IMG/VR virus record: IMGVR_UViG_3300028268_000006
Coordinates: 1 to 28,907 of that record
Strand: one strand, 5' to 3'
DNA: 28,907 bases
Source: a virus
Positions 21,180-27,935 of the stretch are shown one piece after another (position 1 is the stretch's first letter; each line of letters opens with the position of its first letter). Position numbers and translations under genes: made by a program. The notes beneath the pieces are model-generated. The model had not been told where the DNA came from, searched no databases, and saw nothing but the letters and a program-made list of their open reading frames with translations.

Positions 21180-21776
21180 ATGCTAGAAATCGAAAAAGAA
21201 ATACTAGATACACAGAAGAAAAATGAAGAACTTGAGGAAAAGTTATTTCTTCTACGAGGAAAAGAGTTAGCTCTGAGGACATCTATAGCCATAAAAACGG
21301 CAGAAATTGAATGTCCTCACATTGCGGGAAGTAGTATACTTTCCGTATGCCGAGATATTTTGGGTAAAACAAGTATTGCTTGGCATCAGCTAAATAGTTC
21401 TGCGGGCGGAACTATCGTTGGTGTCTGCTTACTATGCAACCGACAGTTCAGACCAGAGGACCTTGATTACACTTACTGGAGAAGTAAACCAAGTTTCTGC
21501 CGAATATCTAAAGCAGGAAAACAAGAACCCATAGGACCGGACGAGAATGTAGACGAAGAGATTAAAAAGCAATTTACAAATTTTAAGGAAAAAGGAATTG
21601 ATCTTGAACAAGTACAGACTTGGGGTGCCAATTACTTTGAAGAATTTCTCCAGCTTTCTCCCGAAGAACTAGACAAGAAATCTGATTTCGAAATCCGAAA
21701 AGTCATGGAATACGTCCGAGAAAAACGCAAGAAGGAAAAGGAGTCCGCGAATGTCCCTAGTACCCAGACAGCCTAA
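21180..21776 (+). CDS. hypothetical coiled-coil protein (198 aa)
   Basis: ATG 21180 is preferred over the adjacent GTG 21177 because TAGGAG ends eight bases upstream. Residues 1-45 form a coiled coil (EIEKEILDTQKKNEELEEKL). The centre has CPH, a CRD and a CLLC pair, a possible zinc site (near residues 42-86). The C-terminus is highly charged (MEYVREKRKKEKES). It overlaps the next gene by 26 bases. Possibly a head-assembly chaperone; not established. Confidence 0.65.
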   Translation: MLEIEKEILDTQKKNEELEEKLFLLRGKELALRTSIAIKTAEIECPHIAGSSILSVCRDILGKTSIAWHQLNSSAGGTIVGVCLLCNRQFRPEDLDYTYWRSKPSFCRISKAGKQEPIGPDENVDEEIKKQFTNFKEKGIDLEQVQTWGANYFEEFLQLSPEELDKKSDFEIRKVMEYVREKRKKEKESANVPSTQTA

Positions 21777-21969
21777 TTTCTATGTTCAAGGCAAAGACAA
21801 CATGGGAGGAATCCCAACTACAGACTTTGACAACATGTCCGACGAAGACCTCCGTAAACTTATGAATGGCGTAAACGCTCTAAGTGGAAAAGCCGCTCGT
21901 GTTCCCCCACCAAAACTCCCTCCTGTCAAGCAAGAGTTTGATCTTGATGCTTATTTTAGGGGAGAGTAA
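21751..21969 (+). CDS. small protein sharing the DFDNM motif with the scaffold (72 aa)
   Basis: The start overlaps the upstream gene and AAGGAG lies nine bases before it. Residues 25-38 read TDFDNMSDEDLRKL. The scaffold-like protein at 22433 ends with EDFDNMTDEQHQAL. The shared element, followed in both by basic residues, is a good candidate for a common capsid- or portal-binding peptide. The stop overlaps the next ATG (TAATG). Confidence 0.65.
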   Translation: MSLVPRQPNFYVQGKDNMGGIPTTDFDNMSDEDLRKLMNGVNALSGKAARVPPPKLPPVKQEFDLDAYFRGE

Positions 21970-22310
21970 TGATAGACTACGATCAGATTGAGCCGGAACT
22001 TAACCTCTATGAACGTGGAAGGATGCTTCGGACTACTATAAATACCCCAGGTTGGGAGACAGTTCTGGAAACAATTCACTCATATGTAGAGGATATTGAT
22101 CGACAGATGAGGGCGATTCCTGTCGGAGATCCTAGTGTAGTTCCCAGTCATGCGGCCTTGTTTGCTTTGGATAAATTTGAAACATATTTCAAGCAGGACA
22201 TTTCCAATGCCATAGAAGTTTCCGAGAATCCTTCTGAGGACCTGCAACACTATTTAATAGAGTCCAAGGACAGATTTGACGTTCGGAAGGCAATGGATAC
22301 GGCCAGTTAG
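21969..22310 (+). CDS. hypothetical helical protein (113 aa)
   Basis: Starts in a TAATG overlap. All-alpha acidic composition (PGWETVLETIHSYVEDIDRQ, LDKFETYFKQDISNA), no Cys. Similar small helical proteins before the scaffold are often head accessory factors in phages; here that is inference from position. Its TAG ends at palindrome copy 10. Confidence 0.62.
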   Translation: MIDYDQIEPELNLYERGRMLRTTINTPGWETVLETIHSYVEDIDRQMRAIPVGDPSVVPSHAALFALDKFETYFKQDISNAIEVSENPSEDLQHYLIESKDRFDVRKAMDTAS

Positions 22311-22324
22311 TCCATTTTCTGGAT
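22310..22324 (+). repeat. 15-bp palindrome, copy 10
   Basis: GTCCATTTTCTGGAT begins at the last base of the upstream stop codon. A TATACT hexamer lies at 22331-22336, so the site would cover the upstream part of a possible promoter for the scaffold and MCP genes. Confidence 0.6.
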
Positions 22325-22432
22325 TCCCAGTATACTAGGTATCTACGCGGTAACAACCAAAATCGCGCCATATATCAGTTAATCACGCAGCATAAACCCG
22401 CAGGGATGGATTATCCCTAGGAGAATGAATAA

Positions 22433-23611
22433 ATGGCAATTCCTGTAGTAGATCCGTGGCTTGTGAACTCTGATGGAACACCCGACCCTTTTGCTGGAAC
22501 TGTAGATTTTAGGTCCGACCCCGGTGATCTTCGTGATCCTGATGTACCGACCGACGGAGACCCCGTCTTGGAGTCCCACGAAAGTCTTGATCCCGAAATC
22601 GTAGTTGAAAAACCAGAGGCGGAACTGGAACCCGCTCCTCCTGTCACTCCACCCGCAGAACAGGAACCAGAAGAACCAGAAGTATTGGAAGTAGAAGGCG
22701 GGATGGTTACCCTGGAAAAGGAACGGGGCCAGTGGAAAGCTACCCTTACTTCCAACAATGGAGGAAACCCTCAAGTCTATTGGGGAAAAAACAAGAATGA
22801 CCTTTTGGGAAATGTTCTGAAAGCGCAGTTAAACGCAACCCAAAAGATTAGAGAGCTAAACGGAAAGTTGAAGTTTGGTACTCCGGTATCTAGACCGAAA
22901 AACGTACCTGTTCCCACTCCAGAAAATCGTCCGCTTACTGCTGATGAAATTTTTGAGGTCAAGACCCAACTTGAGTCTGATCCTTCTTTGGCAATCAATA
23001 CCCTCTTCCAAAAGAGCACGGGATTGTCGATGCAGCAGTTGGTGAATATGGCCCAAGAAGGCAGGCAAGCTGCCATCGAACTGCGTGCAGATGCAGCTAA
23101 TAGAACCTTCCGAGAAGAGAATCCAGATTTCTATCCTGATAAGGATTATAAGAATTTTGAAATGATTTTGAAGTGGCTGGCCAAGTTCAAACTTGGTAAG
23201 ATGGTTAAAGGGGAAGACGTTGATCCTATTTTTGCGGAACTAGTCTCCACCGGAAACTACACAGCCGAAACTCTTGAGGAGGCTTTCGAAGACCTGAGCA
23301 CGGATGGTTTGTTGATTCAGGCTCCTAAAGCACCCAAACAAGCTCTGCCAAAAGCAGAAACCCCTCCGCCGGTAGCGGTTCAGCAACACGAACCGGCACC
23401 TGCGCCGCGCCCCGACTCACGGATTGTGAATACGGTGGTGCGCCCGAGAGCGGCTACAGGACTCAGGACTGCTGACGTAACACCCGTCAGTGCTCCCGAC
23501 ACTCCGAAAGCGCCCTCAGCCGAGGACTTTGATAACATGACCGACGAACAGCACCAAGCATTGTGGCAAGCTATTCGCCGGGATCGTTTGAAAAGTCGGC
23601 GCTCCAACTAA
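22433..23611 (+). CDS. scaffold-like protein (392 aa)
   Basis: Located directly before the MCP, acidic and Pro-rich at the N-terminus (PAPPVTPPAEQEPEEPE near residue 62), then a helical centre with SDPSLAINTLFQKSTGLS and EENPDFYPDKDYKNFEMILK, then a Pro/Ala linker and a basic C-terminus ending DFDNMTDE..IRRDRLKSRRSN. Disordered acidic N-terminus, helical middle and basic coat-binding C-terminus match internal scaffolding proteins in general. TAGGAG lies upstream of ATG 22433. Confidence 0.75.
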   Translation: MAIPVVDPWLVNSDGTPDPFAGTVDFRSDPGDLRDPDVPTDGDPVLESHESLDPEIVVEKPEAELEPAPPVTPPAEQEPEEPEVLEVEGGMVTLEKERGQWKATLTSNNGGNPQVYWGKNKNDLLGNVLKAQLNATQKIRELNGKLKFGTPVSRPKNVPVPTPENRPLTADEIFEVKTQLESDPSLAINTLFQKSTGLSMQQLVNMAQEGRQAAIELRADAANRTFREENPDFYPDKDYKNFEMILKWLAKFKLGKMVKGEDVDPIFAELVSTGNYTAETLEEAFEDLSTDGLLIQAPKAPKQALPKAETPPPVAVQQHEPAPAPRPDSRIVNTVVRPRAATGLRTADVTPVSAPDTPKAPSAEDFDNMTDEQHQALWQAIRRDRLKSRRSN

Positions 23612-23629
23612 ACAAACAAAGGAATAACC

Positions 23630-23797
23630 ATGAGTTTTTCACCAGCATCAATCGTAACTTCCGGGGCGCTTCCGAACTTAGTAGCAATTCACTATGAACG
23701 TGAAGCGATTCCTAACCTGTATCCGCCTTTGGGCTAGGACGGAGTTATGAAGAAGGGCGTAGTTTTTACGGAAGGCGCAAACGCCCTTCCTCAGCAT
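23630..23797 (+). CDS. major capsid protein, exon 1 with internal TAG
   Basis: MSFSPASIVTSGALPNL begins a typical capsid N-arm. The frame reads NLYPPLG, then TAG (23735), then stays open for 30 codons to the 5' splice site. The last exon bases CTCAGCAT (23790-23797) pair with GTGCTGAG (23811-23818) in the intron, an 8-bp P1 with the required U.G at the cut. Confidence 0.75.
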
Positions 23798-26422
23798 TGG
23801 ATGTTTTCTTGTGCTGAGAACCAATCTGACTAAATCCGTTAATCCCTGTAGACAAGTTCCAGAGAATATGGTATACTTATCTAGAAGTTAAAAACAGACA
23901 AGACGGAGCGAAGATTTCCATGAACGAAACACGAAAAGAAAATTGGGCGTATTTAGCAGGATTGCTCGATGGAGAAGGTTGTTTTACGATTACGGGTACC
24001 TGGAAGAAGAGAAATCCAGCACCTAAAACTGCCGAAGGAAGCGAAGTATACTTCCACATGAATTTGATTATCAGCCTGTACAATAACGATCTTTCTGTTA
24101 TGAAATGGCTGGTTCAACATTTCGGAGGCGTTTATTACGTACATCATCCTTCCAAAAAACCTACCCATAAAGTGGGATATTCTTGGCACCCAAAAGGAGC
24201 TAAGAACAAAGAACTTCTTATTCTCGGTGTTCTCCCCTACATGATAATAAAGAGAGAACAAGCTAAAATATCTTTAGAGTATCTTCGGCTGAATGGTGCA
24301 AATGCTGTCAACCAGAGACTTGAGATGCGGGAAAGAATACAAACACTTAATGGGCACGGCATGGGAAAACGCCAAACGACTAATATGTCAGACCGACCGG
24401 AAGATGGCCGGAAGATAGAGTCTGGACTCGTAGGTGACTACGAGAGTGAGCTTGTGGTGACGCAAGTAGTGCCAGATTACGTTAACAAAGTAATCTATGC
24501 CCCCTAAACAAAACGGACGAAACAAAAGCCCCTGCCCCTACGTCAGGGAAACCAAATCCAATTCTACACCTACGCTCTGCTTGCCGCAAACCTTAACCAG
24601 GCGGGGGAAGGTACCGTAGGATCTCCAATCAGCGAATCCAGCACTAAGATCGTGGCTACGATTGGTCAGTACGCTGACTTTATCAATAGTTCGGACTTGG
24701 CGCTTGATGTCGCAATCGATGACCCTGGTTTGCTACAGAGTCTCGCGAATGAACTTAACTACCGCTTGGCTTTGACTCTCAACACGCTGGTTCAGCTAAC
24801 CGCTGATTCTGCTGTTGCGGTTGATAACCAAGTTAACATCCAGTTGGCCAATGGATCTTACCTCACTGCGAATAACCTTCGCTCTGCTGTACAGTCCTTG
24901 GTTAGCGTAAATGCTCGGCCTCTCGTGGACAACAAATTTGGTGGCATTATCCATTATCAAAACTATCACCAAGCGGCGTAAGCCGTATATAGGGTGGATA
25001 TAAAATTTGAGCTAAATCGGGGAACCTCTCTAGTAGACAATCCCGAGGAAAGACTCCTTAACAATTCGAAATAGTCGAAAGGATACGAGATGTATCAGGA
25101 AGATAAGACTAAATGGTCGTATATGGCCGCTTTAATTGATGGTGAGGGTTGTATCTCCATCTACCGTAGACTGAGTGACGGCGAGAAATATACGCGAGTT
25201 CACAAAGTCAAAGCCAACACTAACCCGTATAATCAGTTTAGTATGCGGGTGCAGGTTACCAACACCGATCTTAGATTGATGAAATGGCTAATCGCAAACT
25301 TTGGCGGGGTTTACTACCAGAAAACACAAGGAAACGGCAAACACAAAGCCGCTTACGAGTGGAGACCTAAAGGTAGATCCAACGTAGAGAAGTTACTGCT
25401 GGGAATTCTCCCGTACATGATTATCAAACCGGAACAAGCAAAAATCGCGCTTGACTATATTCGGATGACAATCGGTAACGAAAGGAACCCAGAAAAGCGT
25501 AACGAGATGTATCACCGTATGCGCATCCTGAACCAAAAGGGAGAATCCGTAGAGACTAATACGCTCGACTGTCCAGATAATGGACAGATGATAGAGTCCG
25601 AACTCGGTTGCGAAGCCGAGAGTGAAGATCAGGTGACTGATCTAACGTGGGCGGAAAAGAAGGCGAAGCTAGAAGTGGAAAATCTGGAAGCGGAGAAATC
25701 CGATAGTTTGGAAAGATTCCGGTTCGAGATTGCCCACCCTACCTACTTCCCGCGTTAATCCTAAACACAATTACCTAATGTTGTTCGCGACATCCTGAAC
25801 GATACGAGTTACAACGGTCTTACCGACATTGTAAAGCGTTCGGACGAGATGAGGGCTATGCTGTTTGAACTGCCGAAGAACGAGGATGTTATTTCGTTTG
25901 CTGGCGTGAAGTTCAAGCAGACATCGACTGCGCCGACAGTAACTATAAGTGGTAACACTTATTACAACACCTATGAACAAGACGTAGCTTAAGCGGGTGA
26001 CTGCTTTCGAACACAGCCCAAATTCGGTGGATAACTCTTAGGAGTCAATACCGAGCCAAGCCCCGAAAGGGGAAGGTGTAGAGACTAGAGGGGCTGCTCC
26101 TGAAAAGGATGATGGTATAGTCCGAACTGTGCGGCGACGTACAGAGGTCGATGGAAACAATCGGCCCCGCCCGTTAGGGCGAGTAACAAAATTGATCTTT
26201 GGTGATGACGCTATCTTCTCGGTATTCCTTGGCAAGAACCCCGAGGACGGTAGCAAAAACTATAAATTGTTTATTCAAAGTGCACCAGATCAGGGCTCTG
26301 TATCTGATCCAGCTCACCAAATTGGCGGATGGGTAAGTTACAATGTTCGCTATACGAACACGCTCCGTCCTGGCAGCACAATGACTCTAAGACGCATACA
26401 ATCAGAGACTTCCAACTCGTAA
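23630..26422 (+). CDS. major capsid protein, four exons with three group I introns
   Basis: Proposed exons: 23630-23797, 24526-24954, 25774-25989 and 26195-26422, all phase 0, giving about 346 codons. The product shows the HK97-fold MCP pattern of phages with a LPNLVAIHYER N-terminus: QHK|PLPLRQGNQIQFYTY across junction 1, GTVGSP and TIGQYADFI, GGIIH|PNVVRDILNDTS across junction 2, and IFGDDAIFSV then GSVSDPAHQIGGW at the C-terminus. Exon 1 contains an in-frame TAG at 23735-23737 that splicing does not remove. AAAGGA lies before the ATG. Exon limits for intron 3 are less certain (5' site 25972 or 25989). Confidence 0.85.
23735..23758 (+). other. candidate recoding gap in the MCP (GGC-TAG ... 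GGC)
   Basis: A GGC codon is followed at once by TAG; an in-frame GGC recurs at 23756-23758 with GGAG (23741-23744) between. This arrangement parallels T4 gene 60, where a Gly codon before UAG is the take-off site and an identical codon the landing site. Readthrough or a nonfunctional gene are alternatives. Confidence 0.35.
23849..23877 (+). promoter_or_regulatory. promoter inside intron 1
   Basis: TAGACA (23849-23854), 17 bases ending ATATGG, TATACT (23872-23877). It would transcribe the endonuclease ORF at 23920 independently of the late capsid transcript. Confidence 0.45.
23920..24507 (+). CDS. LAGLIDADG homing endonuclease, intron 1 (195 aa)
   Basis: The motif LAGLLDGEGCF lies at residues 12-22 with the metal-binding acidic residue. 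A single motif means it acts as a homodimer. It is followed by the usual fold blocks (LSVMKWLVQHFGGVYYVHH; LLILGVLPYMIIKREQAKI; basic tail). Such enzymes cut intron-less alleles to drive intron spread and some also act as maturases. Residues after about 150 are encoded by the intron's P7-P9 core, so the C-terminus is constrained by RNA structure. Close relative of the ORF at 25090. Confidence 0.9.
   Translation: MNETRKENWAYLAGLLDGEGCFTITGTWKKRNPAPKTAEGSEVYFHMNLIISLYNNDLSVMKWLVQHFGGVYYVHHPSKKPTHKVGYSWHPKGAKNKELLILGVLPYMIIKREQAKISLEYLRLNGANAVNQRLEMRERIQTLNGHGMGKRQTTNMSDRPEDGRKIESGLVGDYESELVVTQVVPDYVNKVIYAP
24526..24954 (+). CDS. major capsid protein, exon 2
   Basis: Reads KPLPLRQGNQIQFYTY onward through EGTVGSP, TIGQYADFINSSDLAL and NELNYRLALTLNTLVQL, ending FGGIIH. 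The open frame continues 24 bases into intron 2 (YQNYHQAA-stop), which is not capsid sequence. Confidence 0.82.
25090..25758 (+). CDS. LAGLIDADG homing endonuclease, intron 2 (222 aa)
   Basis: MAALIDGEGCI at residues 12-22 is the catalytic and dimerisation helix. It shares with the ORF at 23920 the blocks LMKWLIANFGGVYYQ, WRPKG and LLGILPYMIIKPEQAKI, so the two are paralogues. AAAGGATACGAG precedes the ATG. The C-terminal 70 residues are encoded over P7-P9 and include an unusual charged helix (EKKAKLEVENLEAEKSDSLE). Confidence 0.9.
   Translation: MYQEDKTKWSYMAALIDGEGCISIYRRLSDGEKYTRVHKVKANTNPYNQFSMRVQVTNTDLRLMKWLIANFGGVYYQKTQGNGKHKAAYEWRPKGRSNVEKLLLGILPYMIIKPEQAKIALDYIRMTIGNERNPEKRNEMYHRMRILNQKGESVETNTLDCPDNGQMIESELGCEAESEDQVTDLTWAEKKAKLEVENLEAEKSDSLERFRFEIAHPTYFPR
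25571..25585 (+). repeat. 15-bp palindrome-like copy that is the intron P8 stem
   Basis: GTCCAGATAATGGAC matches the family, but lies exactly in the P8 position of intron 2, which explains its symmetry. It may not belong functionally to the dispersed family. Confidence 0.4.
25774..25989 (+). CDS. major capsid protein, exon 3
   Basis: PNVVRDILNDTSYNG then IVKRSDEMRAMLFELPK and GVKFKQTSTAPTV, ending TYYNTYEQDVA before TAA in intron 3. No start codon of its own. Confidence 0.8.
25990..26194 (+). mobile_element. group I intron 3, no ORF (about 205 nt)
   Basis: Core AAATTCGG..ACCGAGCCAAGCC, P6-like CCCC-GAAA-GGGG, P7 strands GACTA (26083-26087) and TATAGTCC (26116-26123), then P9 hairpins GGTCGAT/ATCGGCC and CGCCC-GTTA-GGGCG. 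With cuts at 25989 and 26194 the exon ends are T and G, frame is kept, P1 is 5 of 6 pairs and P10 AUCU pairs. An alternative is T25972 with G26183. The catalytic core is unmistakable; only the boundaries are open. Confidence 0.83.
26195..26422 (+). CDS. major capsid protein, exon 4
   Basis: IFGDDAIFSVFLGKNPEDG, KLFIQSAPDQGSVSDPAHQ and IGGWVSYNVRYTNTLRPG match the C-terminal part of HK97-type capsid proteins. Ends at TAA 26420-26422. Confidence 0.82.
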   Translation: MFGDDAIFSVFLGKNPEDGSKNYKLFIQSAPDQGSVSDPAHQIGGWVSYNVRYTNTLRPGSTMTLRRIQSETSNS

Positions 26423-26453
26423 GGAACTCTGAAAAATAAATTCGATTTTCTTG

Positions 26454-26481
26454 TTGCATAACCAAGAAACTGTGGTATAAT
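26454..26481 (+). promoter_or_regulatory. promoter downstream of the MCP
   Basis: TTGCAT (26454-26459), 16 bases ending TGTGG, perfect TATAAT (26476-26481). Drives the HNH gene and the small genes after it. Confidence 0.62.
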
Positions 26482-26510
26482 GCAATTATTGGGTTCGAAT
26501 TCATAGGTAA

Positions 26511-26534
26511 GGGGCGGCGCTGACCCGCCGCCCC
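26511..26534 (+). terminator. GC-rich 9-bp hairpin in the HNH leader
   Basis: GGGGCGGCG-CTGACC-CGCCGCCCC. No T-run follows. It lies between the promoter at 26454 and the HNH start, so it may protect or attenuate that transcript, or end capsid transcripts with help from a factor. Confidence 0.4.
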
Positions 26535-26562
26535 GAAACCTCATGGTCAGATGAGGAGAAAC

Positions 26563-27045
26563 ATGGAAACCAAGATTTGTTCAAAGTGCGGAGAGACTAA
26601 ATCGATTGATGACTTTAGTAAACGAAAAGCGTCTAAAGACGGTTATCAACCTCTCTGTAAGACATGTAAAAAAGAGTACAACACGCAGTGGGCGGTGGAA
26701 GACAAGGATAGCCCACGAAGACCGAATCGAAACAGTTTCTTCAACGCAAAGAAAAGGTCCAAGAAGACAGGGGTTCCCTTTACGATTACAGAATCCGGCT
26801 TCATTGTCCCGGAAATATGTCCAATTCTAGGTATTAAACTAGAAAAAGGACGCATTAATGGGTCGTTGGATACATCCCCAAGCCTGGACAAAATTCGCCC
26901 GGAACTCGGGTACGTACCGGGAAATATCGCTGTTATATCGTACCGAGCGAACCGCATCAAGAACGATGGTACTGCCGAAGAACACCGAAAGATCGCAGAC
27001 TGGATGGACGCCCAACTAAAGGAGACCCCCAATGTTCGGTCCTGA
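26563..27045 (+). CDS. HNH-type homing endonuclease (160 aa)
   Basis: Start at ATG 26563 because GAGGAG (26553-26558) is correctly spaced; ATG 26551 lies inside that signal. N-terminal zinc finger CSKCG and CKTCKKEY near residues 5-39. The C-terminal block (SPSLDKIRPELGYVPGNIAV then SYRANRIKND..EEHRKIADWM) is the signature of free-standing phage HNH endonucleases, where the Asp-Lys-Ile and Asn residues bind metal and DNA. Sits just after the intron-rich capsid gene, a typical homing location. Confidence 0.85.
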   Translation: METKICSKCGETKSIDDFSKRKASKDGYQPLCKTCKKEYNTQWAVEDKDSPRRPNRNSFFNAKKRSKKTGVPFTITESGFIVPEICPILGIKLEKGRINGSLDTSPSLDKIRPELGYVPGNIAVISYRANRIKNDGTAEEHRKIADWMDAQLKETPNVRS

Positions 27046-27217
27046 TCCAGAAGTTAGTACGTGGACGGCGGAGGACTGGGAACAGTATGTTTACCCAGAC
27101 CCCGTGCCAGAGGAGCTACTAGACCTCCGAAAATCCTATGCTGCTATTCTGCAAAATAGGTGGAAAGATATGCTAGAGTATCTGAATTACCTTTCTAAGG
27201 AGACCAATGCCGACTAA
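27032..27217 (+). CDS. hypothetical acidic protein (61 aa)
   Basis: Overlaps the HNH gene by 14 bases, AAAGGAG upstream. Contains two helices (TAEDWEQYVY, LLDLRKSYAAILQNRWKDML). No family recognised. Confidence 0.6.
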   Translation: MFGPDPEVSTWTAEDWEQYVYPDPVPEELLDLRKSYAAILQNRWKDMLEYLNYLSKETNAD

Positions 27218-27521
27218 CACACCGCTCACCTGCGAAGTAAAAGACGGAGAACTGGTAGTTCGAATTGGTATTTCTACCCTAGCCGAAGCCTCCGAATTTG
27301 AAGGTAGAGATCCGTTTTGGGTTTTCGATTACGACCAGAATAAATTCGTGCAAGAGTACAAGATCATAGCCCCAGTAGGATGGGCAAAAGACGTTTGTCG
27401 AGAGATTAACCGAGAAGGAGAAGACGGAAGTAGCCTCCTAACCCATCTTTTAGACACAGCGTCTGAACGCGCTCTTGACCAAGGAAGTTTAAGCGTATGG
27501 TCTCCGAAGTGGGGGAACTAG
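27207..27521 (+). CDS. hypothetical protein (104 aa)
   Basis: Overlaps the preceding gene by 11 bases with AAGGAG before its ATG. Starts with a beta hairpin (CEVKDGELVVRIG) and ends with a helix (LLDTASERALDQ). Common phage small-protein architecture; function unknown. Confidence 0.62.
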   Translation: MPTNTPLTCEVKDGELVVRIGISTLAEASEFEGRDPFWVFDYDQNKFVQEYKIIAPVGWAKDVCREINREGEDGSSLLTHLLDTASERALDQGSLSVWSPKWGN

Positions 27522-27719
27522 ATGGCCCATTACAATCACAAAGTATCCTTCTGTGAACATTGCCAGACCGATATAATTATCTGTGGAAAATGTGGGAACA
27601 ACTGCTGTAATGGAGGGTACGGAATCCTACCAGATGGTACTACTTGTGATGCTTGTCCCTCTGCTTACGAAGAGCAAGAAAAACTATGGAGGATACGAGA
27701 TGCCCAACTTCCCAAATGA
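27522..27719 (+). CDS. Cys-rich zinc-binding protein (65 aa)
   Basis: ATG follows the upstream TAG directly. CEHC, CGKCGNNCC and a late CDAC supply up to eight ligands for two zinc sites. Likely a nucleic-acid or protein-binding accessory factor. Confidence 0.65.
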   Translation: MAHYNHKVSFCEHCQTDIIICGKCGNNCCNGGYGILPDGTTCDACPSAYEEQEKLWRIRDAQLPK

Positions 27720-27801
27720 CCCGTTTGCGTACTTGATAGTTTTGGTAGGTACAGCCATCCTATTCTATTTGATTGGAAACTATCCAAGGTGGAAAAATTG
27801 A
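27700..27801 (+). CDS. membrane microprotein (33 aa)
   Basis: ATG 27700 is preceded by GGAGG and overlaps the end of the Cys-rich gene in another frame. Residues 10-27 (AYLIVLVGTAILFYLIGN) form one membrane span followed by a basic tail. Size and topology fit holin-like or inhibitory phage peptides; not proven. Confidence 0.5.
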   Translation: MPNFPNDPFAYLIVLVGTAILFYLIGNYPRWKN

Positions 27802-27935
27802 AAGTAGCTTATAAAAGAGAGGAACCCGATGCCGTCTACTGTATCCGTAACAACATCTTCGTCGCTGCCGAATCTGTCCGCTACTTACTATGGAAAGAAA
27901 ACCAAGCCAAAGCCAAAGAAGGCCAAGAAAACTAA
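27798..27935 (+). CDS. small protein, frame A of an overlapping pair (45 aa)
   Basis: TTG start five bases after AAGGTGG. The product (MKVAYKREEPDAVYCIRNNI then FVAAESVRYLLWKENQ) has a natural amphipathic composition. It shares most of its length with the ORF at 27829 in a different frame, so one may be spurious or both may be made. Confidence 0.42.
   Translation: MKVAYKREEPDAVYCIRNNIFVAAESVRYLLWKENQAKAKEGQEN

Larger units (their letters stand above)
23798..24525 (+). mobile_element. group I intron 1 with LAGLIDADG ORF
   Basis: P1 is CTCAGCAT/GTGCTGAG. The core starts CTAAATC (about 23829), 11 bases after the guide, as in intron 2. P7 strands are GACTA (24378-24382) and ATAGAGTC (24415-24422), with a P8-like CCGG hairpin between. 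P9 is CTCGTAG-GTGA-CTACGAG, then GATTAC..GTAATC. The 3' boundary after 24525 is set by a 3-bp P10 with AAG and by protein continuity; it leaves A rather than G as the last base. A cut after G24528 would also keep frame. Confidence 0.82.
24955..25773 (+). mobile_element. group I intron 2 with LAGLIDADG ORF
   Basis: The guide TAGGGTGGAT (24990-24999) pairs with the joined exons ATCCAT|CCTA over ten positions with a U.G at the cut, defining both P1 and P10. The core CTAAATC starts 11-12 bases later. P7 strands are GACTA (25554-25558) and ATAGAGTCC (25591-25599). P8 is the perfect CTGTCCA/TGGACAG hairpin. P9 is CTCGG..CCGAG. Splicing here restores HPNVVRDIL, a conserved-looking capsid motif. Confidence 0.85.

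Noticed and set aside
23735-23737. Genome-wide reassignment of TAG to an amino acid
   Set aside because: Several well-supported genes end in TAG (for example at 10814, 22308, 27519, 27940) with a new gene directly after, and no suppressor tRNA is visible.
23798-23830. In-frame reading WMFSCAENQSD after exon 1, which resembles the Cys-containing part of some capsid proteins
   Set aside because: The 8-bp P1 pairing (23790-23797 with 23811-23818) and the same guide-to-core spacing as intron 2 place this stretch inside intron 1. The resemblance is short and may be chance, though it keeps the 5' boundary from being fully certain.
25973-26183. Alternative intron 3 boundaries (T25972, G26183; exon CACCU with guide GGGUG)
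   Set aside because: Also satisfies U, G and phase, but the guide would be farther from the core and no P10 forms; kept only as an alternative.
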